From Clostridia bacterium (GTDB lineage Bacteria > Bacillota > Clostridia > Christensenellales > Borkfalkiaceae): a DNA stretch of 37,705 nucleotides. A program made the translations under genes and the position numbers. Below, piece by piece: positions 1-7,183 of the stretch. The notes under the pieces were generated by a model. It was given only the letters and a program-made list of their open reading frames with translations, was not told the DNA's origin and searched no databases. The stretch is from NCBI GenBank assembly GCA_017626135.1, contig JAGAJI010000059.1, positions 1-37,705 of the forward strand. Reading direction: 5' to 3'. Every line of letters begins with the position of its first letter. The stretch's first letter is position 1.

Positions 1-44
1 AGCATTGCGTGATGGCTTACTGCAGAATTTGTAAATTCTGTCAC
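1..44 (-). CDS. Possible start of a gene running off the left edge
   Basis: On the minus strand a GTG at 44-42 is preceded by AGGAG seven bases upstream and opens a frame (MTEFTNSAVSHHAM) that stays open to the window edge. A TATAAA lies about 20 bases further up, without a convincing -35. Only 14 codons are visible, so no function can be given. It could be chance. Confidence 0.22.
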   Translation of the reverse strand, partial: MTEFTNSAVSHHAM

Positions 45-126
45 GAGTAGTCTCCTGTGATTTTATACTTCCTCGAACGCTTCTACGGCGCTGTCTTGAA
101 GAGTTTCCGTATGAAACGTGAAAAAT

Positions 127-159
127 AAAATGCCACTATATAAAATAGTGAGCATTTTT
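127..159. terminator. Bidirectional intrinsic terminator
   Basis: The stem CACTAT/ATAGTG with a five-base loop continues, past one bulged A, into AAAATGC/GCATTTT. It has A-runs on its left and T-runs on its right, so it can terminate in either direction. On the minus strand it closes the transcript of the 287-1141 gene. The rest of 1-286 is AT-rich with no supported gene apart from the possible start at 44. Confidence 0.6.
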
Positions 160-286
160 ATTCTTCTAAGTATCAATGATTTTTACGGAAAAGTAAAGAA
201 AACTACTTTTTACTCATACAGTAAAAACATTTTTAGACACTTATGTCAAGCATTTTTCAGCATTTTTTTGAAATTTTTTTTATATT

Positions 287-1141
287 TTATAGCCAAGGGT
301 ATTTTTTCTTTTCTTCTTCTAATCTGGCTTGACGTTTGGCGGATTCTTGCCAAGCGGATTCTTTCCCGATCCCGACACCGTATGGGCAAGGTTTGAAGCC
401 ATATGTCGCGAGCTCTTTTCGCGTTAACATTCTTATCAGAGTGCTGTATCGATGTAATATTGTGGGGCAGCACATTGCGAGATGATAATTCGTGATTTTT
501 CTATCTTTTACTGATAAACAAGCGTTTACACCCCAATATAAATTTTCTTCTGCCTTGTTGGTTTCATATTGTGTTTCTCTTTCAAGGTGGCTTTTTATTT
601 GATAGTCATAAAACTTTCTATTTTCACTAATAGTAAATAACCCTTCATCATAATAGCAAGTTTGCCCTGATGCCTTAACAATGGGCGAAAGAATTGTTAC
701 GGGAAGCAACTGACTTTGCCCAAGACTTTCAACGAATACATACTTTGGGGGAGCATTGCAGGCAATTTTACTTGCGTTTTTATAATAAAATTGCAAATTC
801 CAAATGTAATCTTTCGCAAAAGATATACATTCTTTTCCTGCTTTAATCTTATCTTCTTTTAGTTTTTTTTGCACCTCTTCATTGGTAGAGGGATAGATAT
901 CGATAGGAACGCAGTATTCATCATAAAACCCCATAATCAAGTCGAATGGTTCTACGCTTGAATTTCGCTCATCTCTAAGCCTGTCGTCTATAATGTTAAT
1001 CCATTTTTTTCGTATTTCTTTTTCAAGCTCCAGATTTGTGATTGTATCTCGCTTGTATTGTTCATGTTCTGCCTTCTTATCGCTTGAGTCTTTCCACCAA
1101 ACAATCAAGAAGACAATAGTTACTATGAGTAATAATGTCAT
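287..1141 (-). CDS. Hypothetical protein with an N-terminal membrane anchor
   Basis: This 284-residue protein matches no family I recognise. Residues 1-16 (MTLLLIVTIVFLIVWW) form one hydrophobic segment, followed by a charged, probably helical stretch (about 17-60) and a soluble domain with scattered cysteines. The tail is Lys/Glu/Arg-rich and ends KKKYPWL. It is probably a single-pass protein with most of its mass in the cytoplasm, judged only from the charged residues after the anchor. A perfect sigma-A promoter and an AAAGGAAAA ribosome site support it as a real, singly transcribed gene. It is clearly more AT-rich than the genes from 2541 onward, which suggests acquisition. Confidence 0.7.
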   Translation of the reverse strand: MTLLLIVTIVFLIVWWKDSSDKKAEHEQYKRDTITNLELEKEIRKKWINIIDDRLRDERNSSVEPFDLIMGFYDEYCVPIDIYPSTNEEVQKKLKEDKIKAGKECISFAKDYIWNLQFYYKNASKIACNAPPKYVFVESLGQSQLLPVTILSPIVKASGQTCYYDEGLFTISENRKFYDYQIKSHLERETQYETNKAEENLYWGVNACLSVKDRKITNYHLAMCCPTILHRYSTLIRMLTRKELATYGFKPCPYGVGIGKESAWQESAKRQARLEEEKKKYPWL

Positions 1142-1173
1142 TATTAAATTTTCCTTTTTCTTAATTGTTTGAT

Positions 1174-1202
1174 ATTATATCATATTTATTCGTCTTTGTC
1201 AA
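1174..1202 (-). promoter_or_regulatory. Sigma-A promoter of the 287-1141 gene
   Basis: On the minus strand TTGACA (1202-1197), a 17-base spacer and TATAAT (1179-1174) match the sigma-A consensus exactly. The start codon is about 30 bases downstream. It is back to back with the plus-strand promoter at 1253-1281. Confidence 0.85.
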
Positions 1203-1252
1203 GGTGTATAGGCTTAACTAAAGAAAAATAAGATATAAGTAAGTGGTTTCTC

Positions 1253-1281
1253 TTGACTTGCTGATTCTCAATTGCTATAAT
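1253..1281 (+). promoter_or_regulatory. Orphan sigma-A promoter reading right
   Basis: TTGACT (1253-1258), 17 bases, TATAAT (1276-1281). No ORF with a ribosome site follows for about 550 bases, so it may drive a small non-coding RNA. Confidence 0.6.
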
Positions 1282-1501
1282 AAAATATAGAGGGACGAAA
1301 GTCATAGACTTGGAATATTCGGGAAGTCGGTGGTCTATGTCCACGCCTTGTCCACGCTGAGTAAGAGCTGCATAATGAGAGTAAATGAAATGAGATGATG
1401 AAAAATGCTTTAATCTCTTTAATTTACGCTTCAATAGCCCATTCGAGGTGTTAAAAAGTGAAGATAAATGATGCCTAATGAGCGCATTTCGATAAACCAA
1501 A
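1282..1501 (+). ncRNA. Candidate small RNA or untranslated leader
   Basis: The stretch lies downstream of a good promoter and holds no supported gene. A potential outer stem CATAGAC/GTCTATG (near 1304-1340) competes with an inner GACTT/AAGTC stem. A 19-codon ORF (MMKNALISLIYASIAHSRC) lacks a clear ribosome site. Transcription may run into the long hairpin at 1505-1541, which has no T-run. On the minus strand a 113-codon frame overlaps but looks non-coding. Confidence 0.25.
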
Positions 1502-1631
1502 CATGTTGAAACTGTCGTTTGTCTCAAACGACAGTTTCAACAATGAATTGCAACCTTGCGGTTGCGTGAATTGGCTTCGCCATGAATTGCCTGCGGCATG
1601 AATTGCGCTGCGGCGCATTGGGGTTGCAATT
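1502..1631 (+). repeat. 130-bp direct repeat, copy A, with long perfect hairpin
   Basis: It matches 2282-2411 at 129 of 130 positions (only 1615 G versus 2395 A). It begins with a perfect 17-bp inverted repeat, arm GTTGAAACTGTCGTTTG, loop TCT (1505-1541). It continues with four small hairpins separated by the linker TGAATT: GCAACC/GGTTGC, GGC/GCC, GCC/GGC and one starting GCG. Confidence 0.93.
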
Positions 1632-1834
1632 TCCCAAAATGACGTTCTGCGTCAATTCATGGAGCGAAGCGAGAAATCATGAAGCCGTTGGATTCAACTC
1701 ATGACACGAAGTGTCAAATCATCTTCCCAAAATGACGCCAAGCGTCAATTCATGGAACGCCGACGAGAAATCATGAAGCCGTTGGCTTCAATTCATGACA
1801 CGATGTGTCAAATCATTTCACTTTGGAGTTTACG
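1632..1834 (+). repeat. Array of small hairpins with conserved linkers
   Basis: A run of short palindromes is joined by nearly constant linkers (AAATCATG, TCAATTCATG). Examples are GACGTTCTGCGTC, GGAGCGAAGCGAG, GACACGAAGTGTC, GACGCCAAGCGTC and GACACGATGTGTC. The stems differ from unit to unit while the linkers stay the same. A half-array is itself duplicated (1633-1730 versus 1726-1820). The array ends at the ribosome site of the S23-type gene. Confidence 0.85.
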
Positions 1835-2188
1835 ATGAAAGAGAACTTTTTGGTTGATTTGTCAAAACAATTTGCTGTTGACATTGTCAATCTCTGTACC
1901 GACATAAAAGAAAACCGCAAAAGCAATGTACTATTAAATCAAATATTACGCAGCGGTACAAGCATTGGTGCAAACATTCACGAAGCGAATTATGCCGCAA
2001 GCAAAGCAGATTTTATTAATAAGTTTCAAATAGCCTTAAAAGAATGCTACGAAACGGATTATTGGCTCGGATTATTTAAGGATACGAATATGATTATCGA
2101 GGAAGAGTACAAGGATATGTTCGCAAAATGCAGTAAAATCCGCAAATTGCTCATCGCCTCCATCACTACCGCAAAGGAAAACAGTTAA
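1835..2188 (+). CDS. S23/IVS-type four-helix bundle protein
   Basis: This 117-residue protein belongs to the four-helix bundle family first seen in intervening sequences of 23S rRNA genes and related to the Avd accessory protein of diversity-generating retroelements. Family hallmarks are the QILRSGTSIGANIHEA segment (about residues 36-51), then the conserved ASKADFINKFQIALKECYETDYWL helix (in two parts) and the C-terminal KLLIASI helix. The start is the ATG at 1835, six bases after GGAG; the frame extends ten codons upstream into the hairpin array without a ribosome site. The molecular role of stand-alone members is not known; basic oligomers that bind nucleic acid are suspected. Here the gene sits between two copies of a 130-bp repeat, as one half of a duplicated unit. 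Confidence 0.88.
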   Translation: MKENFLVDLSKQFAVDIVNLCTDIKENRKSNVLLNQILRSGTSIGANIHEANYAASKADFINKFQIALKECYETDYWLGLFKDTNMIIEEEYKDMFAKCSKIRKLLIASITTAKENS

Positions 2189-2281
2189 GGACAAATGTGA
2201 TTTTCCACCTATGGTTTTGAGACTTTAGGGTATTTCCACCCCTGTTTTTGGCACATTTTGAGACCTTTTGGAGTCTTGACC
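2189..2281 (+). other. Spacer after the S23-type gene
   Basis: No gene. It contains two imperfect copies of a TTTCCACC...TTTTGAGAC stretch (about 2202-2228 and 2232-2265). It is the tail of the 780-bp unit that runs from 1502 to 2281. Confidence 0.5.
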
Positions 2282-2490
2282 CATGTTGAAACTGTCGTTT
2301 GTCTCAAACGACAGTTTCAACAATGAATTGCAACCTTGCGGTTGCGTGAATTGGCTTCGCCATGAATTGCCTGCGGCATGAATTGCGCTGCGGCACATTG
2401 GGGTTGCAATTCAATTCATGGAGCGCAGCGAGAAATCATGAAGCGATCGCATCAATTCATGACGGCAACGCCGTCAAATCATCCTTTTTT
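2282..2490 (+). repeat. 130-bp repeat copy B plus shortened hairpin array
   Basis: 2282-2411 is the second copy of the repeat, with the same perfect hairpin at 2285-2321. A shorter array follows (GGAGCGCAGCGAG, GCGATCGC, GACGGCAACGCCGTC) with the same AAATCATG and TCAATTCATG linkers as copy A but different stems. Confidence 0.9.
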
Positions 2491-2530
2491 GGAGTTTACA
2501 AGGAAAGAAAACTTTTTAGTCGATTTAAGG
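2491..2530 (+). pseudogene. Remnant of a second S23-type gene start
   Basis: GGAGTTTACA is followed by codons for RKENFLVDL, against MKENFLVDL in the intact gene at 1835. The start codon has changed from ATG to AGG (2501-2503) and similarity ends after about ten codons, where sequence leading to the SWIM gene begins. It is a decayed, truncated second copy of the unit. Confidence 0.8.
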
Positions 2531-2540
2531 GGAAAGCTGC

Positions 2541-3854
2541 ATGAAATTATTGCGTTCGGAAGTTGAATTTATAAAAGCAATGATTCCCGACGGGGAAAAG
2601 TTGTTGAACGATTTGGCGGTGCAAGAGCTTTCTCGTCGATTATTTCATTTGTATTTCGAAACGGAGACTTACAATTCCAAGCAAAAGCAATTACGGAAGT
2701 TGTTGCGTTATATCTGGTGGTTGGCGAAAAAAGTGGATTATTCGGAGCAATTCGGACAGACGGAAGAATTGATTATCGAAGAAGACGTGGAAATTACGGA
2801 AGAGGTAAAACGCAAACTTGAAAAATTGCCCGTGGAGTTAAAGGAATTTCTACGGGATAAGGAATGGCGGGACGTCTTTTCCCCGCTCACGTTGTACCGC
2901 GCGGAAAAATTATCGTATACGGGCGTTCAAAATGTTTGCAAAACGTTTGAAAATACGTATTACGCGGAAGTGCAGGGGTCGAAAACGTATTACGTAGAAG
3001 TGTCGGAGAATTTACACGAGTATTGCTCTTGTACGGCGTTTTGTACCTGTCCGTATTCCAAGCGGGAAGATTTTTGTAAACATATGGCAGCCGTACTCTT
3101 CTATGTGGAAAGAAACAGAGATAAAATTCCTTGGGAAGAGGATCTGACGGCGGAAACGACGACGCACTTCTATGAGAGCCTGATAGATGAAAACGGGCGG
3201 TTGACGAATTCGCGCGGGTTTTGGATCACGAAAGACCAGATCGCGATCCTGAAAACGAGGCTCAGCCCTAAAGAGTACGTGGAATTGATGAACTGTTTCG
3301 AGGATGACGACGGGTGGTGGGAAGGAGAAGAGCCCTTTTTGGTTTCGTTGGACGATTTTTCCTATACTTGGGAAACCGAAGAAGAGGACCGAATAAGAAA
3401 CAAGCTTGCCGATCTGTACGATCAAATCTATTTTCAAAACCAATCCTCCTACGGAGCGCGCGGGGGGACGGAGACCCCCACCGAGGCGGATCGGGAAACG
3501 GGGCGGAACCCCGCCGAGGAGGAAATGGATTCTGACGATGGAAAGGAGTGGGCGGAAAGGTCGGACGTTGAGGAAACGGTAGAGAAAAAGTGGGACTACC
3601 TATACGTCGGCGTGAGCCCCAAAGGGCAGTACGATTGCAATTACTGGTACATAGACGAAGCAAAGCAGACGCAGGCGGATACGTATATATGGGTGAAAAT
3701 GGGCCCGAAGGACAAGGAGCAGCTCGTCTACGTAGATAGCGTGCGATATTGCAACGCCGACGAAGTGCCCTACCCCATAGAAAAGACCAAACGCGTGATT
3801 CGACAGGCAACCGAAGAGGAAGCGGCTGAGGCGGACGTGCTTTGGGACGAATAA
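2541..3854 (+). CDS. SWIM zinc-finger domain protein
   Basis: This 437-residue protein has a SWIM-type zinc finger: C168-T-C170, eight residues, C179-K-H181, followed by MAAVLFYVE. Extra cysteines at 162 and 164 precede it. SWIM domains bind DNA or proteins, and bacterial members often sit beside SNF2 helicases, but none is present here. Residues about 1-150 are helical and charged. Residues about 300-355 are an acidic, low-complexity linker encoded by GC-rich hairpins. A C-terminal domain (YLYVGVSPKGQYDCNYWYID) follows and I do not recognise it. The start is the ATG at 2541 after AAGGGGAAAG, directly downstream of the decayed S23 unit, so upstream coding sequence may have been lost. Function unknown. 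Confidence 0.8.
   Translation: MKLLRSEVEFIKAMIPDGEKLLNDLAVQELSRRLFHLYFETETYNSKQKQLRKLLRYIWWLAKKVDYSEQFGQTEELIIEEDVEITEEVKRKLEKLPVELKEFLRDKEWRDVFSPLTLYRAEKLSYTGVQNVCKTFENTYYAEVQGSKTYYVEVSENLHEYCSCTAFCTCPYSKREDFCKHMAAVLFYVERNRDKIPWEEDLTAETTTHFYESLIDENGRLTNSRGFWITKDQIAILKTRLSPKEYVELMNCFEDDDGWWEGEEPFLVSLDDFSYTWETEEEDRIRNKLADLYDQIYFQNQSSYGARGGTETPTEADRETGRNPAEEEMDSDDGKEWAERSDVEETVEKKWDYLYVGVSPKGQYDCNYWYIDEAKQTQADTYIWVKMGPKDKEQLVYVDSVRYCNADEVPYPIEKTKRVIRQATEEEAAEADVLWDE
3446..3513 (+). repeat. Cluster of GC-rich hairpins inside the SWIM gene
   Basis: Three consecutive palindromes lie in the coding sequence: CTCC-TAC-GGAG (3446-3456), GGGGG-7-CCCCC (3463-3479) and CGGGG-CGGAA-CCCCG (3499-3513). They encode the low-complexity ARGGTETPTEADRETGRNP linker. 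They resemble the small hairpins of the intergenic array at 5690-6062 more than ordinary coding sequence. Confidence 0.6.
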
Positions 3855-4454
3855 AAATCAACCCCGACGGGCGCAGGGCAAGTGCAGATCGACGAAGGGA
3901 ACTTCCTCGGTCAGAACGGCGGCGCATTCTTCTACGGAGACGATTCTTCCAACGCCTGCGTCACGAATATAGCCAAAGGAAAATTCTTATCGGTATACAA
4001 TGCTTCGGGCGGCGTTCTCGGGCTTTGCGGTATCTGCGTCATGGGGAACGCGGATCTGACCATGAACGACGTGTATATAAACGCGGCGAACGCGGCAATT
4101 TCCGTGGAAGGTTCGTCGGCGGTCAGCGTAGATAATAGGAAGGCAAAAATCACGATAACGGGCGGAGAATATATCACGAATGGAGGTGCGGTAATCTTCA
4201 ATTACAGCAATTTCGAGTCGTATAGCTATGCGACGTGGCAGATTACGGGCGGACATTTCCAAGTGGGAGGTACCGGCGGTAAGATATTCCAGACGCAATG
4301 GGGCTCTTACGCGCCGCTTGAATGGAACGAAATTCTTGGCACGGGATATCAGGCGTATTATAAGAGCGGCAGCACGTATACGGACGTAAGCTCGGAGTCG
4401 ACAAGTAAAACTGAATACAACAACATATATGTTTCCGCGACGACGCCCGCTTGA
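3855..4454 (+). pseudogene. 3' fragment of a beta-helix (adhesin-like) surface protein
   Basis: The frame is open from the SWIM stop codon (same frame) to 4454. It encodes Gly/Asn/Ser/Thr-rich repeats of parallel beta-helix type, for example GGVLGLCGICVMGNADLTMN, KITITGGEYITNGGAVI and WQITGGHFQVGGTGGKIF. Such rungs occur in large secreted pectate-lyase-like or adhesin proteins. No ATG, signal peptide or ribosome site opens it; the only candidate start is a GTG at 3882. It is therefore probably the truncated end of a much larger gene, cut where the SWIM gene now ends. It has its own terminator downstream. Confidence 0.6.
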
Positions 4455-4508
4455 TCTCGTCTAAGAAAGGCGACTTCCTCGTCCGATCGGAAAGAAATCA
4501 TCAACATA

Positions 4509-4543
4509 CGCCGAGCGTGAAATATCACGGTCGGCGTTATTTT
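4509..4543 (+). terminator. Intrinsic terminator
   Basis: CGCCGA/TCGGCG, a G-G mismatch and CGTGA/TCACG form the stem (4509-4536), followed by TTATTTTT. It ends the beta-helix fragment. Confidence 0.8.
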
Positions 4544-4556
4544 TCCCTTCATTTGC

Positions 4557-4585
4557 TTGCTACTTTTGATTTTTTATGATATAAT
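4557..4585 (+). promoter_or_regulatory. Promoter of the GDPD gene
   Basis: TTGCTA (4557-4562), 17 bases, TATAAT (4580-4585), about 80 bases before the start codon. Confidence 0.65.
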
Positions 4586-4665
4586 AAAGGGGTAACGGAA
4601 GGCAGTCCGCGGAGAAAGAAAGGGACGGATTGCCCGAGAAAATTCAATTTATAGGAGAAAACGTT

Positions 4666-5685
4666 ATGACGAAACAGAAGAAAAAGGGCAAGGGATTAAA
4701 GATTTTCGTGATCGTGCTTGCGGCAATCGTCGCGTTCATGGTCACGATTAACGTCATTCCCCCGAAAAAGAGCGTAGAAAACAACCCGTTCGTGGTGGCG
4801 GAAGGGGAGCTCCCCATGATTGCGGCGCACCGCGGCGGCAGAATCGAAAATCCCGAGAATACCATGCTTGCCTTCCGTGAGGCGGTCAACACTCTCGACG
4901 TGGATATCATCGAGAGCGATTTGTGGCTGACGAAGGACGGATACCTCGTTTTCAATCACGACGAGACGGTGGATAGAACGTCCAACGTGAACGGCGATAT
5001 TCCCTTGGAAGAATCGGAAAAGAGGGAACATAAAATTTCCGATATGACGCTCGAAGAGCTGTTGAACCTCAACTTCGGGTATTATTTCGAAGACAAGAAC
5101 AGCGGCGAGAGGATTTACAAGGACAAGACGATGGAGGAAGTCCGCGAACTCGGCTTGCAGATTGCCACCGTCGATCAGCTCTTTGAGGAGTTCTACGTAA
5201 GCAATCCCGACCTCAAATTCATCGTGGAAATCAAAAACGACGGAGAAATGGGGTATCAGGCTTGCAAAATTTTGAGCGACACCCTCGACAAATATCCCGA
5301 ATATAAGGACCAGCTCGTCATCGGTACCTTCCACGACGAGATCGAGGAAGAACTCAAGACCCAATATCCCGATTTGATGCGCGGCGCACCCACGGGTACG
5401 GCGGCGAAATTCATTATCACGCAATTTTTGGGGGTCAATATTTTCGATAACGGCAACTTTGCTTGCTTGCAGATCCCTACGGCATTTGACCTTAAAGTCA
5501 TCAATTTGGAACTTGACAAGAAAACGCTGATCGACAGAGCGCACAGAAGAAATATCGCCGTGCAGTACTGGACGATCAATGAGGCGGACGAAATGCGCGA
5601 GCTTATTGAACTCGGTTGCGACTGTATCATGACGGACGATCCCGTGCTTTTGAAACAGGTTCTTGAAGAATATAAGAACAAGTAA
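4666..5685 (+). CDS. Membrane-anchored glycerophosphodiester phosphodiesterase family protein
   Basis: The protein is 339 residues. Members hydrolyse glycerophosphodiesters to glycerol-3-phosphate and an alcohol. The catalytic signature is present: H55-R-G-G with ENPENT (residues 61-66), E83-S-D85, and H98 in FNHDETVDRT; the IVEIK and YWTIN strands and the C-terminal IMTDDP follow. Residues 11-30 form one N-terminal membrane segment, so the catalytic domain is probably tethered at the outer face. The start is ATG 4666, eight bases after AGGAG; the frame runs upstream to 4630 without a ribosome site. It appears to be a single-gene transcript. Confidence 0.9.
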   Translation: MTKQKKKGKGLKIFVIVLAAIVAFMVTINVIPPKKSVENNPFVVAEGELPMIAAHRGGRIENPENTMLAFREAVNTLDVDIIESDLWLTKDGYLVFNHDETVDRTSNVNGDIPLEESEKREHKISDMTLEELLNLNFGYYFEDKNSGERIYKDKTMEEVRELGLQIATVDQLFEEFYVSNPDLKFIVEIKNDGEMGYQACKILSDTLDKYPEYKDQLVIGTFHDEIEEELKTQYPDLMRGAPTGTAAKFIITQFLGVNIFDNGNFACLQIPTAFDLKVINLELDKKTLIDRAHRRNIAVQYWTINEADEMRELIELGCDCIMTDDPVLLKQVLEEYKNK

Positions 5686-5689
5686 TTTA

Positions 5690-6062
5690 CGCCCTGCCTC
5701 CGTCGTACGATGGGGGCAGGTACGCGTTGAACGGAGTAGTTCCGCCGGCGGAAGGGCTCCGCTGCCCGATCTTACTGCCTTACCGTTCGTTCTTTACGTT
5801 ATGCCGTGTGGGTTTGGGCATACCCCACTATCGAAGTGGAACGAGGCTTCGTCGCGGTGGCTCTGCCACACCTTGATTGAGGGCCCGTATCTTTCGCCCA
5901 TAGGCGAGGGAACCGCTTTGCGGTTAAGGCGCGAACTGCGTTCGCTTTTTATGGGTCCAATTCCGCCTTTCGGCGGCGACTGCCGTCGAGGCTTTAAGGC
6001 TTTGCCTTAAAAATCCACAAGGAACTGAGTTCCTTGACCTCCCGCAGGTGGCTCCCGTCGGG
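5690..6062. repeat. Dense array of small hairpins between two genes
   Basis: No gene. At least ten short palindromes follow one another: CCTGCC/GGCAGG, TTCCGCCGGCGGAA, GTGG-CTCTG-CCAC, TCGCC-CATA-GGCGA, AACCGC-TTT-GCGGTT, GCGAA-CTGCG-TTCGC, CCGCC-TTTC-GGCGG, GAC-TGCC-GTC, AAGGC-TTT-GCCTT and AAGGAAC-TGA-GTTCCTT. Linkers are short. A 115-codon frame crosses it but reads only palindromes. No four-helix bundle gene is near. Confidence 0.8.
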
Positions 6063-6083
6063 AAATTACGTTAGGAGAAGAAT

Positions 6084-6974
6084 ATGAAATATTGTGATTT
6101 ACACACACATTCGGTATTTTCGGACGGGACTTGGACCCCGACGGAAATTATCCGAGAAGCCGAGCGCATCGGGCTCGCTGCCGTCGCGCTCACCGACCAT
6201 AATACCACCCACGGCGTGCCGGAATTTTTAGCCGCCGCCAAAAATACCTCCGTCGAAGGCATCGCAGGCGTAGAGTTCTCCACCGATTACGGCAATATCG
6301 AGCTCCACATCGTCGGACTCTATATTCCGCCTGCTTATTTCGACCGCGTCACGCAGATGGTCGAGGGCATGAAAGAGCGCAAGATACAAAGCAATATCCG
6401 CCTCGCCGAAAATCTGCAAAGGGGGGGCTACGATATCCGTTACGAGGATATCTACGACGCCACACCCGACGGGCACGTCAACCGCGTGCACTTCGCCGCA
6501 GAGCTCGTCAAAAAGGGGTACGTGCGCTCCGTGGAGGAGGCGTTCAACACCCTCCTTGCCAAGGGCGGCGGATATTACGAAGAGCCGAAGAGGCTACCCG
6601 TGTACGAGACCATCGCCTTTTTGAAGGAGATCGGCGCCGTCGCGATCCTCGCCCATCCCTTCCTCAATCTCACGGAACAAGAGCTCCGCGAGTTTCTGCC
6701 CCGCGCCAAAGCGGCGGGCTTGGACGGCATGGAGACGGAGTATTCCACCTACGACGAAGAGACGACGGAAAAAGCGAAACGAATCGCCGAGGAGTTCGCC
6801 CTTTTCCAAAGCGGCGGGAGCGATTTCCACGGCACCAACAAACCCGATATTTCCCTTGGGAGAGGGAGAGGAAATCTTGCCGTGCCCGAGGGGTTTTTGG
6901 ACGCGCTTAAAACCTGTCGGAAAGAACTCCCTGCCCCGAACGCACAACAAGAAAAAATGGCAAGTCGTAAATAA
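6084..6974 (+). CDS. PHP-domain phosphoesterase
   Basis: This 296-residue protein is a stand-alone PHP (polymerase and histidinol phosphatase) domain enzyme, the family that includes RNase AM/YciV-type 3',5'-nucleoside bisphosphate phosphatases. Metal ligands are visible: H7-T-H9, the FSDG loop (D14), L-T-D38-H39, the ILAHPF histidine and the C-terminal GGSDFHG. Such enzymes are cytoplasmic, bind two or three metal ions and remove phosphate from small nucleotides or RNA ends. The start ATG 6084 follows TTAGGAGAAGAAT. It is preceded by the hairpin array and probably transcribed alone. The exact substrate cannot be read from sequence. Confidence 0.9.
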   Translation: MKYCDLHTHSVFSDGTWTPTEIIREAERIGLAAVALTDHNTTHGVPEFLAAAKNTSVEGIAGVEFSTDYGNIELHIVGLYIPPAYFDRVTQMVEGMKERKIQSNIRLAENLQRGGYDIRYEDIYDATPDGHVNRVHFAAELVKKGYVRSVEEAFNTLLAKGGGYYEEPKRLPVYETIAFLKEIGAVAILAHPFLNLTEQELREFLPRAKAAGLDGMETEYSTYDEETTEKAKRIAEEFALFQSGGSDFHGTNKPDISLGRGRGNLAVPEGFLDALKTCRKELPAPNAQQEKMASRK

Positions 6975-7031
6975 GAAATGCAAAAAAAAGTAAATTTCAC
7001 AAACTTTTTTCAAAAACTCCCTGTGAAAGGC

Positions 7032-7060
7032 TTGATATTTCTTGAAATTTGTATTAAAAT
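7032..7060 (+). promoter_or_regulatory. Promoter of ppdK
   Basis: TTGATA (7032-7037), 17 bases, TAAAAT (7055-7060). The untranslated leader is about 115 bases and shows no hairpin of the ANTAR type. Confidence 0.6.
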
Positions 7061-7183
7061 GGAATATGGCGAAAACCGTAAACTTTCTTTACACGCCCAA
7101 AAACGTTTGGACGCGAGATTTTTTGCGGTATAAACGCGGTATCAATAAACTCGAAAAAAATTAACTTGGAGGAAATAAACACT

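Noticed and set aside
118..396. 92-codon hydrophobic plus-strand frame
   Set aside because: It crosses a terminator hairpin and the end of the 287-1141 gene; hydrophobicity comes from T-rich sequence.
1186..1527. 113-codon minus-strand frame
   Set aside because: It runs over two promoters and into the perfect hairpin, and has no protein-like domain or ribosome site.
1542..1830. CRISPR array
   Set aside because: The constant parts are short linkers and the variable parts are self-complementary; unit length is irregular and no cas gene is near.
5663..6010. 115-codon frame through the hairpin array
   Set aside because: It is made of palindromes and begins inside the GDPD gene.
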